From positions 31,136,288 to 31,200,287 of the forward strand of contig NC_092090.1 of the NCBI RefSeq assembly GCF_045679555.1: a DNA stretch of 64,000 nucleotides, in the 5' to 3' direction. This document shows positions 1 to 9,936 of this stretch, piece after piece (the stretch's first letter is position 1; each line of letters begins with the position of its first letter). A program made the translations under genes and the position numbers. Source of the stretch: Salvelinus alpinus (lineage: Eukaryota; Chordata; Actinopteri; Salmoniformes; Salmonidae). The notes beneath the pieces were generated by a model. It had not been told where the DNA came from and ran no database searches. It worked only from the letters and a program-made list of their open reading frames with translations.

Positions 1-38
1 ACATCTTGTGAATCCAGCCAATATTTCCGATTCTTTAA

Positions 39-1860
39 CTTCTTTGGGCTGCAAGCCCGATGTCGGTACACTTATGACAACAGCCAGCTCAAGTGCAGGG
101 CGCGAAATTCAAAATATATTTTTTTGAAATATTTAACTTTCACACATTAACAAGTCCAATACAGCAAATGAAAGATAAACATCTTGTGAATCCAGCCAAC
201 ATGTCCGATTTTTAAAATGTTTTACAGCGAAAACACCACGTATATTTATGTTAGCTCACCACTAAATACAAAAAAGGACAGACATTTTTCACAGCACAGG
301 TAGCATGCACAAAACCAACCTAACTAACCAAGAACCAACCAAACTAACCAAGAAACAACTTCATCAGATGAAAGTCTTATAACATGTTATTCAATAAATC
401 TATGTTTTGTTCGAAAAATATGCATATTTGAGGTATAAATCAGTTTAACATTGCAGCTACCATCACAGCTACCGTCAGAAATAGCACCGAAGCAGCCAGA
501 GTAATTACAGACACCAACGTGAAATACCTAAATACTCATCATAAAACATTTCTGAAAAATACATAGTGTACAGCAAATGAAAGACAGGCATCTTGTGATT
601 CCAGCCAATATTTCAGATTTTTTAAGTGTTTTACAGCGAAAACACAATATAGCATTATATTAGCTTACCACAATAGCCAGAAACACAAGCCATTCACCAG
701 CAGCAAAAGTTAGCGATCGTAACAAACCAGCAAAAGATATATAATTTTTGACTAACCTTGATAAGCTTCATCAGATGACAGTCCTATAACATCAGGTTAT
801 ACATACACTTATGTTTTGTTCGAAAATGTGCATATTTAGAGCTGAAATCAGTGGTTATACATTGTGCTAACGTAGCATCTTTTTCCCAGAATGTGCGGAT
901 ATTTTTATGACACTCAACTATTCTGACCAAATAACTATTCATAAACGTTACTAAAAAATACATGTTGTATAGGAAATGATAGATACACTAGTTCTTAATG
1001 CAATCGCCGTGTTAGAATTCTAAAAATAACTTCATTACGACATCCAGCTTAGTTATAGCGAGAGAGTGCCCAAAATCTGGGCGCAAACTACTAGTTCACA
1101 TGTTCGACAGATATATGAAATAGCATCATAAAATGGGTCCTACTTTTGATGATCTTCCATCAGAATGTTGTACAAGGGGTCCTTTGTCGGGAACAATCGT
1201 TGTTTGGTTTTAGAATGTCCTCTTCTCCAGTCAATTAGCACGGAAAGCTAGCAAAGTGGTGCGAAGCTCTCCTTCCTGAACAAACGCAGACAAAGCAACA
1301 CGCCTAACGTCCCGAAAAAATTTCAATAATCTAATAAAACTATATTGAAAAAACATACTTTACGATGATATTGTCACATTTATCAAATAAAATCAAAGCC
1401 GGAGATATTAGTCGTCTATAACGACAGCTTTACAGAAGGCAATACCAGGTCCCTTCTCGCGCGTTCCAGAAAACAGGAAATTGGGGTCACGTCATGCCAA
1501 GAGCTTTTATTCGACCTCAGATCATGTTATACACTCCATTTCTTCTCTCACTGCCTGTTGACATCTAGTGGAAGGCGTATGAAGTGCATGTATACTAATA
1601 AATATCAAGCACATTTATAGGCAGGCCCTAGAATAGAGCATCGATTTCAGATTTTCCACTTCCTGTCAGGAAGTTTGCTGCAAAATGAGTTCTGTTTTAC
1701 TCACAGATATAATTCAAACGGTTTTAGAAACTAGAGAGTGTTTTCTATCCAATAGTAATAATAATATGCATATTGTACGAGCAAGAATTGAGTACGAGGC
1801 CGTTTGAAATGGGCACCTTTTATCCAGGCTACTCAATACTGCCCCTGCAGCCCAAAGAGG
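39..1860. mobile_element. TTAA-flanked non-autonomous element, inner copy
   Basis: The element is bounded by TTAA at 35-38 and TTAA at 1861-1864. Its ends are imperfect inverted repeats: CTTCTTTGGGCTGCA on the left and TGCAGCCCAAAGAGG on the right. Removing it together with one TTAA rejoins the flanks into the sequence seen uninterrupted at about 589-640 inside the element, so it has inserted into another copy of itself. It has no ORF above about 66 codons and is therefore non-autonomous. TTAA target duplication is the hallmark of piggyBac-type transposition; that class assignment is inference, because no transposase is present. Confidence 0.75.
179..1000. repeat. Internal direct repeat of about 409 bp in the TTAA element
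   Basis: The phrase CATCTTGTGA(A/T)TCCAGCCA occurs at about 180 and 590. CTTCATCAGATGA(A/C)AGTC occurs at about 359 and 767. The constant offset of 408-410 bases shows two diverged tandem units within the inner element. The same unit recurs in the outer copy. Confidence 0.6.
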
Positions 1861-1864
1861 TTAA

Positions 1865-3030
1865 GTGTTTTACAGCGAAAACACAATATAGCATTATATT
1901 AGCTTACCACAATAGCCAAAAACTCAACCCATTTATCAGCAGCAAAAGTTAGCGATCGCAAGAAAACAGCAAAAGATATATAATTTTTCACTAACCTGGA
2001 CAAACTTCATCAGATGACAGTCCTATAACATCAGGTTATACAATACACTTATGTTTTGTTCGAAAATGTGCATATTTAGAGCTGAAATCCGTGGTTATAC
2101 ATTGTGAAAACTTAGCATCTTTTTCCCAGAATGTCCGGATATATTTCTGACACTCACCTATTCTGACCAAATAACTAATCATAAACGTTACTAAAAAATA
2201 CTTGTTGTACAGCAAATGATAGATACACTAGTTCTTAATGCAATCGCCGTATTAGAATTCTAAAAATAACTTCATTACGACATACAGCTTACGTTATAGC
2301 GACACAGCGCCAAAACGCAAGGCGGAAAACACAACAACACATTTTCGACAGAAATAGGAAATAACATCATAAATGGGTCCTACTTTGGTTGAGCTTCCAT
2401 CAGAATCTTGTACAAGTGGTCCTTTGTCCAGAACAATCGTTGTTTGGATTTAGAATGTCCTTTTTCCCTCTCGAATTTGCAAGCAAAACTTGCCAAGTGG
2501 CGCGAAGCTCTCCATCGTCAATAAACTCAGAGAACGAAACACGCCAAAACTCCCGAAAAAAATTCAATAATCTGATTAAACTATATTGAAAAAACATACT
2601 TTATGATGATATTGTCACATTTATCAAATAAAATCAAAGCCGGAGATATTTGCCGTCTATAACAAAAGCTTTTCAGAAGCCAATGCGGAAGTCCTTTCCG
2701 CATCTTCCTGAGCAAAGGAAATTGGGGTCCTGTCATTCCAAGCTCTCTCTTTTGACCATAGAAAGAGCTAGAGACCCCATTTCACCTCTCACAGCCTATT
2801 GACATCTAGTGGAAGGCGTATGAAGTGCATGTATACTAATAGATTTCAAGCAAAATGAGTTCTGTTTTACTCACAGATATAATTCAAACGGTTTTAGAAA
2901 CTTGAGAGTGTTTTCTATCCAATAGTAATAATAATATGCATATTGTACGAGCAAGAATTGAGTACGAGGCCGTTTGAAATGGGCACCTTTTATCCAAGCT
3001 ACTCAATACTGCCCCTGCAGCCATAAGAAG
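1865..3030. mobile_element. Outer copy of the same TTAA element, right-hand part
   Basis: This stretch is closely similar to 626-1860 and ends with the same terminus (CCCCTGCAGCC, then about nine bases), followed by TTAA at 3031-3034. The matching left part is at 1-34 and continues off the window. Compared with the inner copy it lacks roughly 75 bases near 2845. It is the target into which the inner copy jumped. Confidence 0.7.
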
Positions 3031-4010
3031 TTAAACATTCCATGTGTGTGTGTACCCCTTTAAGATATCGTGACTTCTAGGAAACATTCCAAAGAGACAA
3101 TGAAACCTTCCTACTCCCAGGAAAAAATACAACCACTTGGTTCAGCATTTCATTATACTACACCGATTCAGAAACCCAAACGTTGACCACAAACAAAACC
3201 TATTAATAATGATTATTCCATTGTACTCCCTCCAATCATTAGTTTTACATTTCCTCAATGGTTATATGTACTTAATTGAACATGCGCTACCCTTGGATAC
3301 AATGCTGTACTTTAAATCTATGAAATTCCCCTACTTTAACATACTACTTGCCTCGTTTGGCCCAAGCTTGCTTTGCAAAATGTAAAACCCATTTAGTCTG
3401 TCTGCAAACATTCTCTCAAAGTGCTTGATAGGAATACCCAGCCATTCGACACACATAACTGTGATTAATGTGCACTGTCCCTGTAAAATAAAATTAACTC
3501 AACCTGCAATCCACTTTACTGACCTGACATTGTTCCACGTAATGGAAACAGATTATAATGTTAGTTTTCATTACTTTCTGTTCCAATTCACTGGTGTTAC
3601 CTAAACAATCAAACCAAGAATCAATAACCAGAAACTATCACAAAACTTTTGTCCGACATCAGTCAATCCATAAGAATAAAAACACATTGCGATGGGCACA
3701 ACACTATCGCAATTATCTCTCTGCTATTATTTAGAATTCATTAGATTTAGGTAGCTGTCTCTTCTATGATTCAGTCATTTAAATACGACTCCATTCTCAA
3801 TAGGTTATTCCAGGAGACCATTTAGGCAAGACAATGTATTACATCGAAATCGCCTCGCTATTATTTAGAATGAATTAGTCTTTCAATTAAACCTAAACAA
3901 GCTATTAAAACGTTCAGTTTATATCTTAAACAAACACCAACAACCGTATCTTTCCAGGCAAAACACATCAATTGTTCAACTACTATCAGAAACCCAGATT
4001 TTAGTCAATT

Positions 4011-4084
4011 GGTGCTTAGGCTGGGATACGAACCCGAGTCTCACACATGGTAGGCAATAATTCTACCCCTGGACCACCAAAGCT
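4011..4084 (-). tRNA. tRNA-Gly-like pseudogene with genomic CCA
   Basis: The minus strand from 4084 reads as a degraded tRNA-Gly. The 5' acceptor GCTTTGG pairs with CCTAAGC at six of seven positions. The A box is TGGTCCAGGGG, the anticodon loop CTACCAT would give anticodon ACC, and the B box GGTTCGTATCC has one mismatch to consensus. A discriminator A and then CCA follow the acceptor stem. The outer two anticodon-stem pairs and one T-stem pair are broken, so it is probably not functional. The encoded CCA suggests a copy of a mature tRNA or a retroelement primer-site region; both are inference. Confidence 0.5.
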
Positions 4085-4770
4085 ATTGAAATTGTGAAGA
4101 CTCGTCGCCAATAACCCTATTTATTATTGTCTCTAATCGAAAACTCAGGCACGTACTACGAGACAATTCCCAGAAAATAGCCCTAATTTAAAGGTCCAAG
4201 CGTTTCCCCAGCGAGGATTCTCCTTACTCTCTCTCTCTCATTGTCTCTGCCTCTCTCTTTCTCTCTTCCCTTTGTTCTTAATTCCGGGACCTCCTTTGAG
4301 GATTTACCACCCATGTTTATTCAATTACTGTTATGCTTATTCTCACAATCTATGTGTGTACTTACTCAATTACTACATTTATTTTCTAATATGTATTCTC
4401 ACTTTCTATGGGTGTAACCTCCTTCCTCCTGTTTGGAATAATCAGACCTATTTTGCGCGCCTCCGGTAGATCTTGACTATCCTCTCCAAAAATGTATTTC
4501 GACAGGGGATTTATATTCATACAAATGATGTCCCTGACCTACTTTCTTATAATTTTTATTATTATATTTCGCCTTCTACATTACGTTTTCCGCCTAATAT
4601 ATTATTGACCAGTTATCATTTAGGTCTCAATATTAGCTCCAATTCTCACAATCTATGTGTGTGTTTCTATAATCTGTTATTATACTTACATCTCACTTAC
4701 TCCCGTTAGTCCTAGACTAACGTAACTTACTTTATTTTATTTCGCCTTCTATATTACGTTTTCCGGCTAC

Positions 4771-4907
4771 TGTACTTCAACCAGTTTTACTTTTAGGTGT
4801 TACTGTTAGATATTGTACTTCAACCAGTTTTACTTTTAGGTCTTACTGTTAGATACCGTACTTCAACCAGTTTTACTTTTAGGTCTTACTGTTAGATACT
4901 GTACTTC
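4771..4907. repeat. 43-bp tandem repeat, about 3.2 copies
   Basis: Successive copies of GTACTTCAACCAGTTTTAC start 43 bases apart (about 4771, 4814, 4857, 4900). The final copy is partial. No coding role is visible. Confidence 0.8.
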
Positions 4908-6291
4908 GAAATGTCTTAATTAGATCTGTGACCCAGTGCCGCCAACACTAACATAGATACTTTTGTCTTAAACTTTCTCTACATTAGATTATATGGACGG
5001 TATACCCGATACAAATCTTACTTACTGTTAGTTTTACAGTTAAAATCCTCCCTCACATTTATAGTAAGTTTAGAATTTAACCCCAAACTACTGAATAAAG
5101 ATCACTGACCTTATCTTGCAGCTGAGAATTCAATGTTGGTTGGATTTTGTCACCGTTTTCTGTCGTGTACCAGTTTGCCACCGGCCTGAAATGGAACCTC
5201 AATTTCCACAGGTCAGGTCTTTAATTTACGGATCTCTGATCCGTCCGTGCACGGTTTACGGCGCTCCCATGGGACAACAGAAAACAGGTATTGAAATCCG
5301 GCTCGAAGGACCAAGCTGTCACGAGAATTTTCAATCCCAATGATAATAACAATCAATCAATAGCTTTGACCAATCCTTGAGGTTTGTAAGACCATGGGTT
5401 TAATAATAGTTAGTCAAAGACTCAGCTTATGCAAAAGGTTAGTACAGTTTATTGACGAGAACGTTCTCAAGTCCACAATACAAAGACATCCATTTTATAG
5501 CGGCGCACATACTTCCACACAAATAGTAGATATCATACACACATACATACACACGAACAGTAGGTATCCGACACACATTGTATCACTACCCAGCCAACAA
5601 ATATTATGGAGACTGTGAGAAGCACTCCCTGTCCTCCCCCAAGATTAGGGAAACTGTGAGAAGTACTCCCTGCCCTCTCCCAAATCTCTCAGTGGCCCCT
5701 AGCCAAAGTCGGCACCGAATTTTGCTCAGACAGTCTGTGTTTAAGACACTATAAAGACATATTGTACAGATATATTGTTTTATCCTAATTCTGACTAAAA
5801 CTACACACATCATTAATAAGAATTTTATGATTCTAATCAATTTCATACAATTATATGGTTTCAGGGTGGAATATTCTAATCATTCATTGAAACATATAAA
5901 TTCCATTAACAAATATACAAGGAATTTCTCAAAGCTGCTAATGAGAACCTTGATGACCTTGTACCTAGTCGGTGGGGATTACGGTGGGGTGTCCCCATCC
6001 AGGTAGTGGCAGTGCTAGCAACACTAGCTACAGTAACCCATGGGGAGGGGGTCATACTTGGACAATCAGAGCAATCAGGACCAATTATTGTGGCCAGGGT
6101 GGCACAAAATAATGAAAAGGTCTGGCTGCACAGAGATGTTTGGGAAAATGTTCACAACGGGGGACCAGTGTGTGTGTGTTTCAGAGTAGGGGGGTGTATC
6201 TGAGCGCCATCAGCTAGGACTTGATATTGGTTAATCATATCTCCCCATTCTTGCTCAATTTTGCATGCCTTCCCAAACAGCTACAATTGTA

Positions 6292-6316
6292 TATGTGTGT
6301 GTGTGTGTGTGTGTGT
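6292..6316. repeat. Short GT microsatellite
   Basis: A run of GT dinucleotides of about 25 bp in intergenic sequence. Confidence 0.85.
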
Positions 6317-6523
6317 CCCATATCTGTTGCAATGATGTTAGGGCCAATACAAGATTAATCATAATAATTGTTTGTCAAAATAATAAATACTTGCCAAAAA
6401 TGACATTTTTGTAATGCCAATCCTAGTTATAGGTAACAACCCTTCGTATGAACTGACAACATTATTACTCATATTATTTGTTAATTGTGGAAATAAATTA
6501 AGATATGCAAGATTTTTTAATAT

Positions 6524-6931
6524 TGTCACGCCCTGACCTTAGTATTCTTTGTTTTCTTTATTATTTTGGTTAGGTCAGGGTGTGACATGGGTGATATATG
6601 TTTTTTGTCCTGTCTAGGGTTTTTGTATGTTTATGTGGTTGGTTCCAGTCTAGGGGTTTTTGTATGTCTATGGTTGCCTAGATTGGTTCTCAATTAGAGG
6701 CAGCTGTTTATCGTTGTCTCTGATTGGGAACCATATTTAGGCAGCCATATTCCTTGAGTATTTCGTGGGTGATTATCTATGTCTATGTTTAGTTGCTTGT
6801 GTCAGCACTATGATTATATAGCGTCACGTTCGTTTTGTTGTTTTTGTATAGTTCATTCCGTGTTCTTTATTAAAAGAAGATGCATTCAAATCACGCTACG
6901 CTTTGGTCTCATCGCTATAACGAACGTGACA
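6524..6931. mobile_element. Solo LTR with 5-bp target duplication
   Basis: A 408-bp unit begins TGTCACGCCC and ends GAACGTGACA, giving the TG...CA termini and the short inverted ends (TGTCACG/CGTGACA) expected of an LTR. It is flanked by AATAT on both sides (6519-6523 and 6932-6936). A TTATTAAAAG stretch at about 6868 could serve as the polyadenylation region. No internal retroelement sequence or second LTR adjoins it, so it is a solo LTR left by LTR-LTR recombination. The family (Gypsy or endogenous retrovirus) cannot be told from the LTR alone. Confidence 0.8.
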
Positions 6932-7908
6932 AATATACAGTATATTTACCCCAAAAATATGGGGAATTGGAAATGATGCAGTCAATTACATTGATAGAAG
7001 CCACAATCTATCTGCAATATCAAAGCTGATCTACACCCTAAAAACATGTCTGCGTCATAAAAAAGAATAGATTAAAAGAGTAGAATCAGTGTTATAGATT
7101 AATGTCATACTTTTTCTTGATACAATTTTTTATTCTGAACACACACTCAGGCAGGTATTTGAAAGAGGCCTCTGAGCACTACTCATCCTTGGACAGGTGC
7201 TGTCTAAAGAAGTCATTGGCAGCTAGTTTGATGGCCTTCTCTGGAGTGAGGTTCACAGCAGCACCTAATGGTCAAAGAAGAGAGGCGCCAAATCACACCG
7301 AAACCTGTGCGCACACACGCACTTCATTGGTGTGTCAATCAGTATGGATCTCACAAATAATCTTACGGAAGAGTTATCATTATAGAGGAAATCATCTGTA
7401 TCAACAGAGTATTTATGGGAATCCAACCTCATCCCAGGCTCAAGGGAGAGGGCCAGCTGGTGGACGAGATTACTGAGTGCCATACCTTAGAATATCTAGA
7501 ACTTTCTGTACTGTATCTGTCAAATGCACCATCTGGTGGTCGAACTAGATAGGCATGATGATACAGTGTAGGCCGCCTGACAAATTCATTGGGAGTCAAT
7601 TTGTATTCCATAGATCATGGCGTTAACTGCATCATGAATCATAATGACCTGGGTCCCCAATATTTATTTCACCATTCATCACCTTCCAGTGAATACAACA
7701 AGACAAGCCTTGAACATTTTGTTGATGCCTTGATGCCCTGAAGGCACCGTTTCTGTTCCATTTAGGCTGCATTTAAATATGCTCTCCTATTCTGAAAGCA
7801 CAATATGGATTTATAATCATATTCGCTATGATTTCTTTATCAACATTAATGTTTTATTGCCTTGGTGGAATTATCTACCCCCACCATATAATAGAATAAA
7901 AGAGTACT

Positions 7909-8110
7909 GTAGCGGTCTAAGGCACTGCATCTCAGTGCAAGAGGTGTCACTACAGTTCCTGGTTCGAATCCAGGCTGTATCACATCCGGCCATGATTGGG
8001 AGTCCCATAGGGCGGCGCCCAACATCGTCCGAGTTTGGCCCGGGGTAGGCTGTCATTATAAATAATAATTTGTTCTTAACTGACTTGCCTAGTTAAATAA
8101 ATAAGTAAAA
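7909..8110 (+). mobile_element. tRNA-Leu-derived SINE (SlmI type)
   Basis: The head carries pol III promoter boxes: A box AGCGGTCTAAGGC, as in tRNA-Leu, and B box GGTTCGAATCC. The body follows (GGGAGTCCCATAGGGCGGCG), then the common salmonid tail TTGTTCTTAACTGACTTGCC with TAGTTAAATAAATAAG. Nearly full length. The SlmI name is from recall of salmonid SINE families; the tRNA-Leu origin is visible in the A box. Confidence 0.8.
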
Positions 8111-8351
8111 TATTTTGAGATTACCTTATAGGCTACTACTTAAGGCAGAGGTGTAAAGTAACTAATTACAAATATACTCTCGTTACTGTAAATGAGTACT
8201 TGTACTTTTTTGAGTTTTTTTTCAAAGTCATTAATTGTACTTCTACTATAGTGAACTTTCATTTAAGTACTCTTTCCAAAAACATTCACATGAAACGGAA
8301 GCATTGCATTGCAGGCAAATGCCAAATCTGGGGTGTAATCATTGCAGCGTG

Positions 8352-8472
8352 AGGCGGCTGGTAGTCTAGTGGTTAGTGCGTTGTGCCAGTAACTGAAAGG
8401 TTGCTGGATCGAATCCCCGAGCTGACAGGGTAAAAATCTGTCGTCCTCCCCTGACTCAATTACAAAAAAAAA
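8352..8472 (+). mobile_element. HpaI-type SINE, 3' truncated
   Basis: It begins GGCGGCTGGTAGTCTAGTGG, runs through a tRNA-like head (AGTAACTGAAAGGTTGCTGG, ATCGAATCCCCGAGCTGAC) and stops in an A-rich stretch after CTGTCGTCCTCCCC. It lacks the usual 3' tail. It lies about 170 bases upstream of the slc39a13 promoter region. Confidence 0.75.
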
Positions 8473-8639
8473 ATTACGTTTCGTCTGTTGCAAAACGTTA
8501 GGCAACAGCAACCGTTTACTCTAAACGGCAATCGTGAGTTTCTATTGGGTAGGTCCGTCCCGTTTAAACGGTTTCCGTGATGAATAGACCCCAGAAACCT
8601 AAACTACATTTCATCCCTCCCTCGCATCCAAATCCGGAC

Positions 8640-8700
8640 CATGATGTCAGGAATAAAAATACACTTCCGGTGACGTGGCTCCTCTGGAAAAGTGGAAACC
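8640..8700 (+). promoter_or_regulatory. Probable slc39a13 promoter core
   Basis: ACTTCCGG (8663-8670) abuts TGACGT (8671-8676), a composite ETS-type and CRE/ATF-type site of the kind common at TATA-less housekeeping promoters. A GC-richer stretch and the first exon follow directly. The exact transcription start cannot be set from sequence. Confidence 0.5.
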
Positions 8701-8788
8701 GTGGCAGGAATGTTGGCTGTAGCTAACAAGTAGTTATCTGCAGCATCAGCTGGAGAGTGGAACAGCAGCGCTAGCCTCACGGAGTTGG

Positions 8789-9936
8789 ATGGCAGGGACA
8801 CACTGGTGCAAGAACTTCAGGAATCACAACAGGGTAAAATATATTATCGTATTTTTAATGTCACATTACTTATGTAGTTTTTCTTCTAATATGACTGCGT
8901 GATTTTAGCATTCCAAACTAGCTGACTTCAACTTTCAAGGCTTGAATGCTAGGCTTGGTTAGTTAAGTTTGTTAGCGGAGTTTGTTTATAGACAGCCATT
9001 TGTGCGTCACGACCAGAACTTTCCAAGTAGCAGGGCGAATTAAATATAACTGATAGTCTGTTTTTTGGCAAAGTAAAAACAAAATTCACCTAACTAAATA
9101 CATGCGATGCATATCTAACGTAGCAGATACAGCTGTTGTTACAGTGAGTACATTGTAACTAACGTTAGCTGGCCTACAAATTGTTACAATTCATCAAAAT
9201 GTTACAATGTTTGGGCCTTTCCGGAACGTGTGCAACATTCGCTTGTGCTATGTCGTAACTTTTACTGCGCGAGCATCATACAACAAGATATCAGCATCCT
9301 ATATCTATCGTTGAAGTAAACATGCATTTAACTTGTTCCTGCAAGCCATGTTTGCGAAGTCTTCACAACAGCTTCCAACTTTTTAGTGTTGTCTTTCTCC
9401 CTTAAATTTGTGATTTTCGTCGACGTTGAACAGCACTCTGATGGACACATTCAAAATGCGACGCTGGCGTGTAGACAGGGTATCGTAGGCATTATCACAC
9501 ACAACCATATAAAGTTAATATACTAATATTTTTCTGAATTAAACGTCAACCATAGATATTTGGTTTAGTTCAAGTCAAGATGCTGTGAAATAGGGCCCCG
9601 TAGACACGTTTTCTTAGATATTAGCAGACCTAAGCAGTTGCTCATGGAGCACTTTTTCCATCTGTTTTGGTGGAATGACTACCCTACCAAGGGATTTATT
9701 TTGTCCTGTCCATTTTTAATCTATCGTCACCCATTACTGGTCACACACTATCACAACCTTAGCCTAAAATGTCTATACAAACTGTTCGGCAGTGAATGTG
9801 CAAACCATTTGTTTGAGAACGCATCTATGTTGAGTTAAGACAACATGCATTCTTATCTACATTCTATAATGACCTCTCCATCTTGCAACATTGTCCTTGT
9901 TGGTTGCAGGTACTCTCTGGAACGAGGGACGGATGA
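8789..9936 (+). promoter_or_regulatory. Upstream ORF in the slc39a13 5' UTR (spliced)
   Basis: The first exon appears to end at 8833 (AGG|GTAAAA) and to join 9910 after TTGCAG. In that spliced leader an ATG at 8789 opens a 23-codon ORF. It crosses the junction and stops at TGA 9934-9936, overlapping the main ATG at 9933 as ATGA. The geometry would allow termination-reinitiation or repression of the main frame. It depends on the inferred donor at 8833, which is the only GT that fits there. Confidence 0.5.

Larger units (their letters stand above)
3035..6518. other. Intergenic, no gene recognised
   Basis: This is AT-rich sequence with many stops in all frames and only short ORFs. It holds the tRNA-Gly-like sequence (4011-4084), a 43-bp tandem repeat (4771-4907) and a short GT run (6292-6316). 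Part of 4.1-5.6 kb may be an old retroelement, but I found no paired LTRs or protein match to support that. Confidence 0.5.
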
